A stretch of DNA of 64,000 nucleotides, from positions 1-64,000 of the forward strand of contig NZ_JADMJL010000008.1 of NCBI RefSeq assembly GCF_018780585.1, given 5' to 3'. A program made the translations under genes and the position numbers. Positions 53,160 to 62,298 of this stretch are shown one piece after another. This stretch comes from Methyloversatilis discipulorum (GTDB lineage Bacteria; Pseudomonadota; Gammaproteobacteria; Burkholderiales; Rhodocyclaceae). Position 1 is the stretch's first letter; each line of letters opens with the position of its first letter. The notes below the pieces were generated by a model. The model was not told where the DNA came from. It was given only the letters and a program-made list of their open reading frames with translations, and searched no databases.

Positions 53160-54139
53160 CAGCGTGACCATGCGGGAACCTCGAAAGTGCGGGCGGCCAG
53201 CAGCAGCAGGCTGCAGGCGAAGGCGATGCCGATGAACAGCCCGCCGAGGTCCTGCCGCGGCGGTGTTTCGCGGTAGCGCAGCGGCTGGTTCTGCAGGCGG
53301 GCGACGTCGGCGATGGCGCGGGCGAGCGCGTCCGGCGTGTCGGCTTCGTACAGCCGGTAGGGCACGCCGAGGTCGCGGAAGTACTCGTTCAGGAAGTACT
53401 CCGGTGCCGGGTCGAAGCCGGCTTCCGGGTCCGGCGGGTCGGACGGGCCGCGGCCGCCGGCGGTGCGCAGGAAGATCCAGTACAGCGCGCTGCGGTTCTC
53501 GGCGAACAGGCGGCGGATCTGGTTCTGCTTGCGCACATCGATCTGCGCGGCGCCGTCGGACACCAGCAGCACCACACGCGAGCCGGTCACCGGCTTGTCG
53601 CGGAACTGTTCCAGCGACATCGTCAGGCCGGCGGCGATATTGGTCAGCCCGACGCCGGGTGCGGCCGACGCGCGTATCGCGGCGCGCACCGCGTCGTGGT
53701 CGGCGGTCAGTTCGAGACCATGCACCGGCGCCGTGCTGAAGGACACCACGCCGAACAGATCGCGCGGGCGCTCGCGCACGAAGTCTTCGAGCAGGCGGGC
53801 GGCGGCGCGGCCCTTGGCTTCGTCGCCCTGCTGCGCGTCACGGCCGGCGAAGCCGTCGCTCATGCTGGCGCTGCGGTCCAGCGTGATGACGACGTGGGCG
53901 CCGGTGCCGATCCGTTCGACGTCCTCGCCCTGGCGGTGCGGACCGGCCAGCGCGACGACGCTGCCGAGCACCGCCAGCGCACCGAGCAGGCGCAGCGCGA
54001 CGGCCAGCGCGCGCGATGCCGGATCGGCCGGCACGCCGGGCAGCCAGCCGTGCGGCAGCGTGCGCTGGCCGTGCCACAGCAGCGGCAGCAGCGCGAGCAG
54101 TGCAGCCCACAGCCAGTGCGGATGATCGAAGGACATCAT
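53159..54139 (-). CDS. mxaC: MxaC, VWA-domain maturation protein
   Basis: The 326-residue protein has two N-terminal helices (WLWAALLALLPLLWHG; LALRLLGALAVLGSVVAL), a VWA domain with canonical MIDAS (LDRSASMSDG), and a C-terminal helix. It follows mxaA after a seven-base gap. ATG codons at 54139 and 54136 are equivalent choices. Confidence 0.93.
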   Translation of the reverse strand: MMSFDHPHWLWAALLALLPLLWHGQRTLPHGWLPGVPADPASRALAVALRLLGALAVLGSVVALAGPHRQGEDVERIGTGAHVVITLDRSASMSDGFAGRDAQQGDEAKGRAAARLLEDFVRERPRDLFGVVSFSTAPVHGLELTADHDAVRAAIRASAAPGVGLTNIAAGLTMSLEQFRDKPVTGSRVVLLVSDGAAQIDVRKQNQIRRLFAENRSALYWIFLRTAGGRGPSDPPDPEAGFDPAPEYFLNEYFRDLGVPYRLYEADTPDALARAIADVARLQNQPLRYRETPPRQDLGGLFIGIAFACSLLLLAARTFEVPAWSR

Positions 54140-54146
54140 GTCGCGC

Positions 54147-55091
54147 TCACGCCGCTTCGACGACGGCGGACGGGGTGACCGGACGCCGCCGCGCGCCGAG
54201 CCGTTCGCGGTCGCGCAGTGCCGCCAGCAGCGGCAGCAGCGCGTCGGGCTGCGTGTAGCGCGGGTCGGGCGGCAGCCCGTAGAAGCAGGCACGCGAGGCG
54301 GCGAAGGCCGCTTCCAGCGCCGCAGCCTGATCGGCAAAGGCCGGGTGGGCGGCGATGAAGTCCGGCAGCGTGGAAGCGAAGAGGGTCTGCCCGGCAGTTT
54401 CATTGCACGCATGGTGCAGCGCGCGGAACGCCTGTTCGAGCGCTTCCGCGTCGTCGCGGCCGCGCAGCGCGCGCACGCTGCGCCAGGCGCGGGCGAACGG
54501 ACGCGCGCGCTGCGCGCCCAGCCGGCCGGCCACCCACAGCGCAGCCAGCAGCAGTGCCGCCGCGACACCGGCCCAGCCCAGCGCACGCGCGAGCGGCGCG
54601 CTGCTGTCGAAGGCGGTGGCGCGGTAGCCCGGATGCACGCTGCTGACGATGTCCTTCTTCGACGCCCAGTGCAGCAGCGGCGCCGTGCTCAGGTCGAAGG
54701 CCGGCACCTTGATTTCCGCCACCGCGTTGTCCTTGCGGAAGCGCAGCACGGCAGCCGACAGGCGCAGCGTCTGCGGCGCGCGCACGCTTTTCATCAGCTG
54801 CCACTCCAGCGTGTAGAGACGGCAGTCTGCGCAGCGCCCGGACGCGTCGCCGACGGTGAGGCTGCGCAGTTCGAACTGGCGATCGCCCTGGCCGGGTTCC
54901 GGCAGGCCGTCGCGGTCCGGCGCCCAGCCGGGCGGCACGCTCAGCGTCAGTGCGACCGGCAGCGTGTCGCCGATGCGGTAGCCGAAGTTGCGCGGCCACT
55001 CGATCTGCTTCAGCGTGACGGTCGCCATCGCCGGCACGGTGAACAGGCACAGCAGCAAGGAAAGAAGTGCAGGGACGGAGGACCGTTTCAT
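54147..55091 (-). CDS. mxaA: MxaA, calcium insertion protein
   Basis: The 314-residue protein has a signal peptide (SSVPALLSLLLCLFTVPAMA), a periplasmic region with a CxxC pair (GRCADCRLY), a membrane helix (ALGWAGVAAALLLAALWVAG), and a cytoplasmic helical part. It overlaps the mxaS stop (ATGA). M. extorquens mxaA mutants make an inactive methanol dehydrogenase lacking calcium. Confidence 0.93.
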   Translation of the reverse strand: MKRSSVPALLSLLLCLFTVPAMATVTLKQIEWPRNFGYRIGDTLPVALTLSVPPGWAPDRDGLPEPGQGDRQFELRSLTVGDASGRCADCRLYTLEWQLMKSVRAPQTLRLSAAVLRFRKDNAVAEIKVPAFDLSTAPLLHWASKKDIVSSVHPGYRATAFDSSAPLARALGWAGVAAALLLAALWVAGRLGAQRARPFARAWRSVRALRGRDDAEALEQAFRALHHACNETAGQTLFASTLPDFIAAHPAFADQAAALEAAFAASRACFYGLPPDPRYTQPDALLPLLAALRDRERLGARRRPVTPSAVVEAA

Positions 55092-55933
55092 GTCTGCAGG
55101 AAGTAGCGGTTGAACTGCACCGGATCGATGCGATCGTCGATGAACAGTGGCGGGCGTCCGTGGCGCAGCGCGATGTGGCGCAGCCGTTCGCGGCGGGCCG
55201 TCCGTGCCTCGTCGAAGGCGCGGGCGAGCGCCGGGCGCTGCAGCAGCAGACGCTCGGCGCCGCTCTCCAGGTCGCGCAGGCGGGCGATGCCCCAGCGCGA
55301 AGAGGCGTGCTGCTCCCGGCTGTCGCCGAGTAGCACGGTGACCACGTCGTGCCGGGCGAGACTGCCGAGCACGCGGTTCAGGCGCTCGTCCGGCATATGG
55401 CCGTCGGTGAGCAGGAATACCAGCGAACGCCGGCGCGGCAGCAGCGGGGCGGCTTTGAGCAGTGCGCTGTTGTCGTCGCCATCCGGCTCGTGGGCGCGCA
55501 GCCGGGCGAGCGCGGCGCGCGCCCCGGCGGCGCTGCGGCAGGGCGGCAGTGTCAGTTCCGCACGGATGCGGTGGTCGCAGGCGATCAGTGCGAACGGATC
55601 GCCGATGCGCCAGGCGGCGTGCGCGATCGCCTCCGCGAGTTCGGCGGCCAGCGCATGCCGGTGTGTGGCGCCGTGGTAGTCCATCGAGCGCGATACGTCG
55701 ACCAGCACCACGACCGGCACCACGGCCTGCTGCCGGAACAGCCGCACCCATACGCGCTCCGACGGATCGCGCAGCGTCGCCCGCAGGTCGAGCCGGCGCG
55801 CGTCGCGGTTGCCGGTCAGCGGCACGCTGCGTTCGAAGTCGTGCCCCGGGCCGGACAGCGTGCCGCGGTGCGCGCCCGGCGTGACCGCGCGACTGCGCCA
55901 GCGCAGCGCGTAGGCGAGCGCGGACGCTGTCAT
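55088..55933 (-). CDS. mxaS: MxaS, DUF58-type maturation protein
   Basis: A 281-residue cytoplasmic protein of the DUF58 family, usually partnered with MoxR ATPases. The segment VVVLVDVSRSMDYHG gives a MIDAS-like DxSxS. No signal peptide is seen. It begins in an ATGA overlap with the mxaR stop and ends overlapping mxaA. Confidence 0.93.
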   Translation of the reverse strand: MTASALAYALRWRSRAVTPGAHRGTLSGPGHDFERSVPLTGNRDARRLDLRATLRDPSERVWVRLFRQQAVVPVVVLVDVSRSMDYHGATHRHALAAELAEAIAHAAWRIGDPFALIACDHRIRAELTLPPCRSAAGARAALARLRAHEPDGDDNSALLKAAPLLPRRRSLVFLLTDGHMPDERLNRVLGSLARHDVVTVLLGDSREQHASSRWGIARLRDLESGAERLLLQRPALARAFDEARTARRERLRHIALRHGRPPLFIDDRIDPVQFNRYFLQT

Positions 55934-56952
55934 GGCGAGGCGACCTGGCGCAGCACCTCGGCGACGAAGGGACGGGCGTAGAGCGGGCGCTGCGTCTCGT
56001 ACACCGGGTTCAGGCACAGGCGGTGCGCGATCGCCTCGAAGAACACCGCGTGCAGGTCTTCCGGTACCAGGCGGTCGCGGCCTTCGAGCCAGGCCTGCAC
56101 GCGCGCCGCGCGCGCCAGCATGGCGACGCCACGCGGGCTGGCGCCGGACAGGATGAACTGGTCGATGTCGACGTCGGACAGCTGCACGCCGTAAAGCGCG
56201 GGCTGGCGCGTTGCCAGCCAGAGGTCGACGCCGTAGTCGTCGAGCGCCGGGCTGGACTGCACGGTGTCCTGGATGGACTGTGCGACGTCGTTCAGTCGCG
56301 TGTGGTCCAGCATGCCGGGTTCGACGCTGGAGATCAGCGCGTCGGCATCGTGGAAGCGGGTGTCGAACATCAGGCCGCGCAGCTGGTCGCGCGCGTCCGG
56401 CGCTTCGACCGACACTTCGAGCAGGAAGCGGTCGCGGGCGGCGGAGGGCAGTTCGAAAGTTTCTTCGCGCTCGACCCGGTTGCGGTCGGCGAACACCTGC
56501 ATCCATGGCAGCGTGTACTCGCGGTTGAACGCACTGACCGTGCGCTCGGCCATCAGGCGCAGCAGCAGCGCATGCACCTGCGGGCGGGCGCGGTTGATCT
56601 CGTTGAAGAAGAACACCGCCAGCTCGCTGCCTTGTGCGATCAGCGGGCCGGGCTCGACACGCGGGCGGCCGTCGTCGCCGACATAGGTGTGATAGACGAG
56701 GTCGCCGGGCATCAGGTCCACGGTGCCTTCGATGCGCTGGTAGGCACCGCCGATGCCGCGCGCCACCGCCTTCAGCAGCGTGGTCTTGCCGACGCCGACA
56801 TCGCCTTCGAGCAGCACGTGGCCGCGGGCGAACACGGCGATGGTCATCAGTCGCACGGTGCGCGGCATGCCGACCAGCACCGCGTTGAGCTGGCGCTCGA
56901 AGTCGAGCGCACGGACCCGCCATGCCGACAGGTCAACAGGTTCGGAGTGCAT
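55930..56952 (-). CDS. mxaR: MxaR, MoxR-type AAA ATPase
   Basis: The 340-residue AAA+ ATPase has Walker A GDVGVGKTT and a Walker B region FFFNEINRARPQVHALLL, in which Asn precedes the Glu where most MoxR proteins have Asp. Sensor and lid regions follow, with SGASPRGVAMLARAARV near residue 275. It works with MxaS in methanol dehydrogenase activation. It starts 138 bases after mxaI, with a strong hairpin in the gap. Confidence 0.95.
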   Translation of the reverse strand: MHSEPVDLSAWRVRALDFERQLNAVLVGMPRTVRLMTIAVFARGHVLLEGDVGVGKTTLLKAVARGIGGAYQRIEGTVDLMPGDLVYHTYVGDDGRPRVEPGPLIAQGSELAVFFFNEINRARPQVHALLLRLMAERTVSAFNREYTLPWMQVFADRNRVEREETFELPSAARDRFLLEVSVEAPDARDQLRGLMFDTRFHDADALISSVEPGMLDHTRLNDVAQSIQDTVQSSPALDDYGVDLWLATRQPALYGVQLSDVDIDQFILSGASPRGVAMLARAARVQAWLEGRDRLVPEDLHAVFFEAIAHRLCLNPVYETQRPLYARPFVAEVLRQVASP

Positions 56953-57043
56953 CCGGGATTCCAGATCGGGTTGGCCGCGAGGGCGCGGCTGGGAAGGCGT
57001 GACGGACGGCGCGCAGTGCCGCGTTCCGCGAGGCCTTCGGGAA

Positions 57044-57078
57044 CCCGGCCGGACGAGCGGGGCGCTCGCCCGGCCGGG
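57044..57078 (-). promoter_or_regulatory. Hairpin between mxaI and mxaR
   Basis: CCCGGCCGG (57044-57052) and CCGGCCGGG (57070-57078) form a 9-bp stem, with an inner CGAGC/GCTCG stem of 5 bp. There is no U-run behind it, so it is a stabiliser or partial attenuator rather than a clear terminator. Confidence 0.6.
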
Positions 57079-57090
57079 AAGACACGACGA

Positions 57091-57372
57091 TCAGTTCACG
57101 TCGTACTTGAAAGTGCCGGTGGCGTTAAGCTGCTCGACGCGCTTGGCGTTGCGCGCTTCCATCTGCTTGATGGAGTCGCCCTGCTTGGACAGTTCCTTGG
57201 CGTCGTGCTTCGGGTCGTACTTGGAGCCGGCGACCTTGGCCGGATAGCCCGGCTTCGGCTCCCAGCAGTCGCCGGCCGCCTTGCACTTGGTGCCGTCGTA
57301 GGCATGGGCGCCGCCGGCCAGCAGCAGGAGTGCGGAAGTGGCTGCAAGACGGGCTGCGGTGCGGATCTTCAT
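57091..57372 (-). CDS. mxaI: Methanol dehydrogenase small subunit MxaI
   Basis: A 93-residue precursor with a signal peptide (AATSALLLLAGGAHA) and a mature protein of about 70 residues with the family core: YDGTKCKAAGDCWEPKPGYP (conserved disulfide Cys pair), then lysine-rich helices. It forms the alpha2beta2 enzyme with MxaF. I set the start at 57372 because GGAGG is seven bases upstream; ATG 57378 is too close to it. Confidence 0.96.
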   Translation of the reverse strand: MKIRTAARLAATSALLLLAGGAHAYDGTKCKAAGDCWEPKPGYPAKVAGSKYDPKHDAKELSKQGDSIKQMEARNAKRVEQLNATGTFKYDVN

Positions 57373-57449
57373 TGTCATTCCTCCGTGGTTGTGATGTGGG
57401 TGCTGCACGTGACGACCCGGACGGGGCCGGGCCGAAAACTTCGCCTTCC

Positions 57450-57929
57450 TCAGTTCGCCTGCTTCCACAGCGCCTTGGCCGGATCGCCCTTGTAGACCGA
57501 GCGGATCCAGCTCATGATCACCAGGATTTCGTCCTGCGACAGGTGCCCGCTCTGCGGTCCCATCATTCCCTGCAGACCGCCGTAGATGCTGGAGAACAGC
57601 CCCGGATCGGTGGCATTCGCCGGGTAGGTCCAGTAGTCGTCGGCCAGGCCGGGGCCGAGCTTGCCCTCGGCGTGGTGACCGTGACAGCCCGAGCAGGCGG
57701 TCGAGTACAGCGACTCGCCTTCGGCGATCTTGGCGGCGTCGGTGTTGTAGGGGTTGATGCCCGTCTGTTTGAAGGACTTCACCGCCGGGCTTTCCTCCTT
57801 GCCGGAGAAATCGAGCGGCGAACCTTCGATGATGTTGTAGAAGCGCGGCGGGCTGCCGGCGGCGATCGCCGTGGCGATGGCGCCACCCATCAGGGTTGCC
57901 GCGACCAGTTTGCTGACTTGAAACTTCAT
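57450..57929 (-). CDS. mxaG: Cytochrome cL (MxaG)
   Basis: The 159-residue precursor has a signal peptide and a class I heme site CSGCH (79-83), with Met122/Met123 near GGLQGMMGPQ as likely axial ligand. It is the specific electron acceptor of methanol dehydrogenase. The start overlaps the mxaJ stop (ATGA). Confidence 0.95.
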   Translation of the reverse strand: MKFQVSKLVAATLMGGAIATAIAAGSPPRFYNIIEGSPLDFSGKEESPAVKSFKQTGINPYNTDAAKIAEGESLYSTACSGCHGHHAEGKLGPGLADDYWTYPANATDPGLFSSIYGGLQGMMGPQSGHLSQDEILVIMSWIRSVYKGDPAKALWKQAN

Positions 57930-58765
57930 CCCTTGCTGTCCTTGTTTCCTTCGGCCACCGGGTGCGGCGGCAGAATCTGTATGCCTTCGGCGCGCAATAC
58001 GCCCTCGATGTCGTCGCGACTGCGCGCGAGCGCGGCTTCGATGCGGGCGAGCAGTGCGTGGTCGTCCTTGCGCACGGCGATGGCGGTATCGAAGTGGAAA
58101 TGCACCGGCTCGCCGTTCGACTTGCTGGCCTGGGCCGGTACCTGCGTGACCTTCAGCGGCGTCGCTGCGCTCTTGATGTAGCGGGCGACCGACGGTGCCC
58201 AGGCCACGGCGACGTCGATCTCGCCGGCGGCCAGGTCGCGGATCAGCTTCTCGCTGTCATAGCGCACGTAGCGGTTGCGCGGCGCCTTGTTGCCGCCGAG
58301 CGACATCATGTAGCGGAAGCTGTCGGCATAACGGCCGAGCTGAACCAGCATCACTTCGGCCGGTGTGCCGGGTATGACGCCGATGTGCGCGGTCTGCAGC
58401 GCGGGGCTGTCCCAGCCGGTCACCTCCTGGCCGAAATCGGCGCGGGTGACGAACACATAGCTCGAACGGTAGTAGGCGCGGGTCGTGGCGACGCGGGGAT
58501 CGCCCGCATCGACGCCGAGCATGACTTCGCACTTGCCCTTGTCGAGCAGGTCGCGCACCACGTAGCGCGGGTCGCTGAAGCCGACGCGCTCCAGTTTCAT
58601 GTCCATGGCCGCCGCCAGCTTTTCGGCGATGCGGTCCTCGAATCCTTCGCCCCGCTCGTTGGCGTAGGGCATCTCGTTATCGGCCGCGCACACCTTGAGC
58701 GTGCCGGCGGCGTGCGCGACGCTGCCGAATGCGCACAGCAGCGCTGCAATGAGGGTCTGTTTCAT
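57926..58765 (-). CDS. mxaJ: MxaJ, periplasmic binding-protein-like
   Basis: The 279-residue protein has a signal peptide (MKQTLIAALLCAFGSVAHA) and a family-3 solute-binding fold (LKVCAADNEMPYANERGEGF). It is needed for methanol dehydrogenase assembly in methylotrophs. It is separated from mxaF by a 54-base gap containing a 12-bp hairpin. Confidence 0.95.
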   Translation of the reverse strand: MKQTLIAALLCAFGSVAHAAGTLKVCAADNEMPYANERGEGFEDRIAEKLAAAMDMKLERVGFSDPRYVVRDLLDKGKCEVMLGVDAGDPRVATTRAYYRSSYVFVTRADFGQEVTGWDSPALQTAHIGVIPGTPAEVMLVQLGRYADSFRYMMSLGGNKAPRNRYVRYDSEKLIRDLAAGEIDVAVAWAPSVARYIKSAATPLKVTQVPAQASKSNGEPVHFHFDTAIAVRKDDHALLARIEAALARSRDDIEGVLRAEGIQILPPHPVAEGNKDSKG

Positions 58766-58785
58766 CGTGGATCTCCTGCCTGAAA

Positions 58786-58812
58786 CGGGCATGGCGCCAC
58801 GCGCCATGCCCG
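58786..58812 (-). promoter_or_regulatory. Strong hairpin after mxaF
   Basis: CGGGCATGGCGC (58786-58797) and its complement at 58801-58812 form a perfect 12-bp stem with a three-base loop, seven bases past the mxaF stop. It is placed to protect mxaF mRNA 3' ends or to reduce read-through to mxaJ. Confidence 0.65.
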
Positions 58813-58819
58813 GTACGTC

Positions 58820-60646
58820 TTACAGCGAGAACACCATCACGCCGCCGCCCATCTTGGTGTACTGCTGGAGCTCCTTGAAGGCGCCCACTGCACCGAGACC
58901 TGCGGTCGGGTCGGTCAGGTCGAACACGAGGCCGACACCGGGCCAGCCGCCGACGCCGTAGTAGATGGCGACGTACTGCTTGCCCTTGTGCTCGTAGGTG
59001 ACCGGGTGGCCGATGACGCCGGACGGGAGCTTGAATTCCCACAGCGTCTTGCCGTTGTCGGCGTCGACCGCCTTGATCAGACCGTCCAGCGTGCCGTAGA
59101 AGACGAGGTCACCCGCGGTGCTGGTCGTGCCGCCCCAGACCGAGAACTTCTCGTCCTTGACCCACTTGAACTTCGACGTCTTGACGTCGTAGGCCTTGAC
59201 CTGACCCATGTTGCCGTTGTTGCCCGGGGTGGCGTACATGTTCAGCGTGGCACCGACGAAGAACTGACCTGCGCGGTAGGGCAGCATGAACGGCTCCCAG
59301 TCCATGCAGATCATGTTGGTGCCGAGCATGACCAGTTCGCGCTTCTTGTCGATCGAGTCGTGGCCCTGGTTGTGATAGCCCATGGCGGACGGGCAGATGC
59401 CCTTGGCCAGGTGGTCCATGCGGGTCGAGTACTCGGGATCGCGGATGGGCACGCCCTTCTTCATGTCGTAGCCCTTGAACACGTTCACCGACGGGTCGAT
59501 CTTGTCGGCGCGAACGAGGTTGCCGTTTTCGCGGTTCAGGGTGTAGACGATGCCGTTGCGGTCCGGGTGGGTCAGCAGCTTCTGCTTCTTGCCGTCGACC
59601 ACCTGGTCGGACAGGCCGATCCAGTTCACGCCGGCGTAGTCCCACTCGTCATGCGGCGTCTTCTGGAAGGCGAACTTGGCCTTGCCGGTCTTCACGTCGC
59701 GACCCCAGATGGCCATCGTCCACTTGTTGTCGCCCGGGCGCATGGTTTCGTTCCACGGTGCGGGGTTGCCCGAGCCGTAGTACATCAGCTTCAGCTCCGG
59801 ATCGTAGGCGTACCAGCCCCAGTTGGTGCCGCCGCCGATCTTCCATGCGTCGCCTTCCCAGGTCGAGGTGCCGAGGCCCTTCTGACCGTAGTGCGGGTTG
59901 GCCATGTTGAAGTCGTCGGCCAGCAGGATGTCCTCGTCCGGGCCGGTGGCGTAGGCGCGCCAGACCTGCTTGCCGTCCTTGATGCGGTAGGCGGTGACGT
60001 AGCCGCGCACACCCAGTTCCGCACCCGACGAACCGACGATGACCATGTCCTCGACCACCATCGGCGCCTGCGTCAGCGTGGAGCCGACCTTCGGGTCGGA
60101 GTTCTCCATCTTCCACAGTTCCTTGCCGGTCTTGGCGTCCAGCGCGACGATGTGGCCGTCGAGCTGGGTCTTGAAGATCTTGCCGTCACCGTAGGCCAGA
60201 CCGCGGTTCACGACGTCGCAGCAGGCGACCGCGCGCACCGAGGCGTCCTGCTTGGGCTTGTGTTCCCACAGGATCTTGTTCGGGTTGTCCAGGTCGATGG
60301 CGTAGGTGATGTTCGGGAAGGGCGTGTGGATGTACATGATGCCGTTCACCACCAGCGGACCGCCTTCGTGGCCGTGCAGCACGCCGGTCGAGAAGGTCCA
60401 CGCAGCCTTCAGGTTCTTCACGTTGCTGCGGTTGATCTGCTTCAGCCCGCTGTAGTGGCTGTGGTCGTAGTCCTTGCCCTGCATGACCCACTGGCGATCG
60501 TCCTGCGAAAGCTTGATCAGCTCGGCGTTGGCGAGCGCGGCACCCGATGCGGACGCCAGCGCGAAACCGGCGATCGCGGTGGCGACGGCGCGGCTCAGAC
60601 GTTTCTTTTGCAGACCGGTCCGGCCGGTTGCTCTTTTCAGTGACAT
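58820..60646 (-). CDS. mxaF: PQQ-dependent methanol dehydrogenase large subunit MxaF
   Basis: The 608-residue precursor has a signal peptide (residues about 1-40) and an eight-bladed PQQ propeller. Adjacent Cys142-Cys143 form the vicinal disulfide. Ca2+ ligands are Glu210 (SGAEL) and Asn294 (GNPAPWN), and the catalytic base is Asp336 (DEWDYAGV). Position 338, where lanthanide XoxF enzymes have Asp, is Ala, so a calcium enzyme is predicted. The start at 60646 follows AAGGAGGAG. It is first of the mxa cluster. Confidence 0.98.
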   Translation of the reverse strand: MSLKRATGRTGLQKKRLSRAVATAIAGFALASASGAALANAELIKLSQDDRQWVMQGKDYDHSHYSGLKQINRSNVKNLKAAWTFSTGVLHGHEGGPLVVNGIMYIHTPFPNITYAIDLDNPNKILWEHKPKQDASVRAVACCDVVNRGLAYGDGKIFKTQLDGHIVALDAKTGKELWKMENSDPKVGSTLTQAPMVVEDMVIVGSSGAELGVRGYVTAYRIKDGKQVWRAYATGPDEDILLADDFNMANPHYGQKGLGTSTWEGDAWKIGGGTNWGWYAYDPELKLMYYGSGNPAPWNETMRPGDNKWTMAIWGRDVKTGKAKFAFQKTPHDEWDYAGVNWIGLSDQVVDGKKQKLLTHPDRNGIVYTLNRENGNLVRADKIDPSVNVFKGYDMKKGVPIRDPEYSTRMDHLAKGICPSAMGYHNQGHDSIDKKRELVMLGTNMICMDWEPFMLPYRAGQFFVGATLNMYATPGNNGNMGQVKAYDVKTSKFKWVKDEKFSVWGGTTSTAGDLVFYGTLDGLIKAVDADNGKTLWEFKLPSGVIGHPVTYEHKGKQYVAIYYGVGGWPGVGLVFDLTDPTAGLGAVGAFKELQQYTKMGGGVMVFSL

Positions 60647-60936
60647 AGCGGTTTTCTCCTCCTTGGGTGGGGCGCGTGGGGATACGCGCATTCGCTTTCA
60701 TGCGATCCGGGAGCCGGACCTGAACAGACCTGTGGGCCCGGAGATCGCAACCGCGGACGCTGCCGTCGACAGTCGGCCAGCGCTGCGGTCGAGCGAACTA
60801 TAGGAATGTGCAGTGCAGCGATTGCGGTGCGCGGCGCATTGCAACGAGGGGATTTTGTCCCTCGGCTCCGGCGCTACCATCGTCGGCTCCGGCACCCCTG
60901 AAGCCGGACGTCCCGCCGCACTTCCATCCCTGCCGA
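60647..60936. promoter_or_regulatory. Divergent mxaF / sensor-kinase control region
   Basis: No gene is present in these 290 bases. They must contain the mxaF promoter and the kinase promoter. TATAGT (60798-60803, read leftward) is a weak -10 candidate for mxaF, which would give a leader of over 140 bases. No clear operator was found. Confidence 0.35.
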
Positions 60937-62298
60937 ATGACACTGAAGAACCGCCTGCTGCTGATCGTGCTCGTGCTCATGTGCCTGTTGCTGCTCACGC
61001 ACGGCTTCCTGCACTACAAGGCGTGGCGCAGCGACTCGGTCGAGGAGATCGAATCGGGCACACGGCTGGTGCTCCTGCTGCTGCCCGACGACATGCCGCT
61101 GAACGCCGGCGACGGCCGCTCGCCCATGCTCGATTCGCTGCTCGAACGCGTGCAGCGCATGAAGGACATCCGTCATGTGCGCATCGACGTGCTCGATCTC
61201 GCCGGCCGCGTGCTCGCCTCGTCCGATACGCGCGGCGCAAGCGGCTGGCCGGCGCCGGACGAGGCGCCGGTGCAGGCCGACGGCACGGTGCGCATGAAGC
61301 CGTGGCGGCTCAATGGCGAGATCGCCGGCTTCTATCGCGTGTCGCCGATGCCGTCCGACGAGATGCGCGAAAAGTGGGAAGGCTTCAAGCGACTGAGCTA
61401 TCTGACCGTCGCCTACAGCGTGCTGCTCGGCCTGCTGCTGTACTGGGCCATCTGTCGCGCGCTGGAGCCGGTGCATGCGCTGCGCACCGCGCTGCGCGAC
61501 ATCGAGTCGGGCCGTCTCGACGCGCGCCTGCCGGCCTTCCGCCTGCCCGATCTGGCGGAACTGTCGGCCTCGTTCAACCGGATGGCCAATTCGCTGGCCG
61601 AGGTGAGCCGCGAGCGCTCGGCGCTGCTGCGCAAGATCATGGTGATGGAGGAGCAGACGCGGCGCGCCATCGCGCGCGACCTGCACGACGAAATGAGCAC
61701 CTATATGGTGGCGATGCAGCCGCACGTCGCGGTGCTGTCGGCCGCCTGCCGGCGCGAGCCGGCGCTGGCCCGCTACAGCGGCAGCGCCGAGGCGCTGGGC
61801 GGCCACCTGGCGCAACTGTTGGGCCGCGTGCGCGTGCAGCTGGAATCGCTGCACCCGGTCGAGATCGACGCGCTGGGCCTCTACAACGCGCTGCGCCAGC
61901 TGGTCGAGCAGCGCAGCGCACAGGCGCCGCGGCCGCTCGAACTGGTACTCAACCTCGAAGGCGAATCGGCCGACGCCGGACCGACGGTCGAGGCCAGTGC
62001 CTATCGCATCGTGCAGGAGGCGGTCACCAATGCCTTCAAGCACTCCGACTGCTCGCGCCTGCTGATCGGCGTGAGCACCGAGCAGGGCAGTGACGGTCGC
62101 GTGCTCAAGCTCGACATCTGGGACAACGGCAGTGCGCACGGCATACCGACCGGCGTCGCCGGGCTGGGCATGCTGGGCATGCGCGAACGCGCGCTCGCGC
62201 TGGGCGGCGTCTGCAGCGCCGGCCCGGCTACCGGCGGCGGCTGGCGCGTCACCGTGCGTCTGCCCTTCGCACGCAATGAACAGGAGATCACCGCATGA
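60937..62298 (+). CDS. Sensor histidine kinase, NarL-system type (mxaY-like)
   Basis: The 453-residue kinase has two membrane helices around a periplasmic domain (first: LLLIVLVLMCLLLLTHGFL; second: LTVAYSVLLGLLLYWAIC), a HAMP region and a HisKA_3 domain with phospho-acceptor His250 (RDLHDEMSTYM). An HATPase domain with a GLGMLGMRER G-box follows. It overlaps the regulator start (ATGA). By position it probably controls mxa, like MxaY in other methylotrophs. Confidence 0.9.
   Translation: MTLKNRLLLIVLVLMCLLLLTHGFLHYKAWRSDSVEEIESGTRLVLLLLPDDMPLNAGDGRSPMLDSLLERVQRMKDIRHVRIDVLDLAGRVLASSDTRGASGWPAPDEAPVQADGTVRMKPWRLNGEIAGFYRVSPMPSDEMREKWEGFKRLSYLTVAYSVLLGLLLYWAICRALEPVHALRTALRDIESGRLDARLPAFRLPDLAELSASFNRMANSLAEVSRERSALLRKIMVMEEQTRRAIARDLHDEMSTYMVAMQPHVAVLSAACRREPALARYSGSAEALGGHLAQLLGRVRVQLESLHPVEIDALGLYNALRQLVEQRSAQAPRPLELVLNLEGESADAGPTVEASAYRIVQEAVTNAFKHSDCSRLLIGVSTEQGSDGRVLKLDIWDNGSAHGIPTGVAGLGMLGMRERALALGGVCSAGPATGGGWRVTVRLPFARNEQEITA

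Noticed and set aside
58820-60646. Lanthanide-dependent XoxF instead of MxaF
   Set aside because: The lanthanide-specific Asp two residues after the catalytic Asp336 is Ala here, and mxaJ, mxaG and mxaI follow in the classical order.
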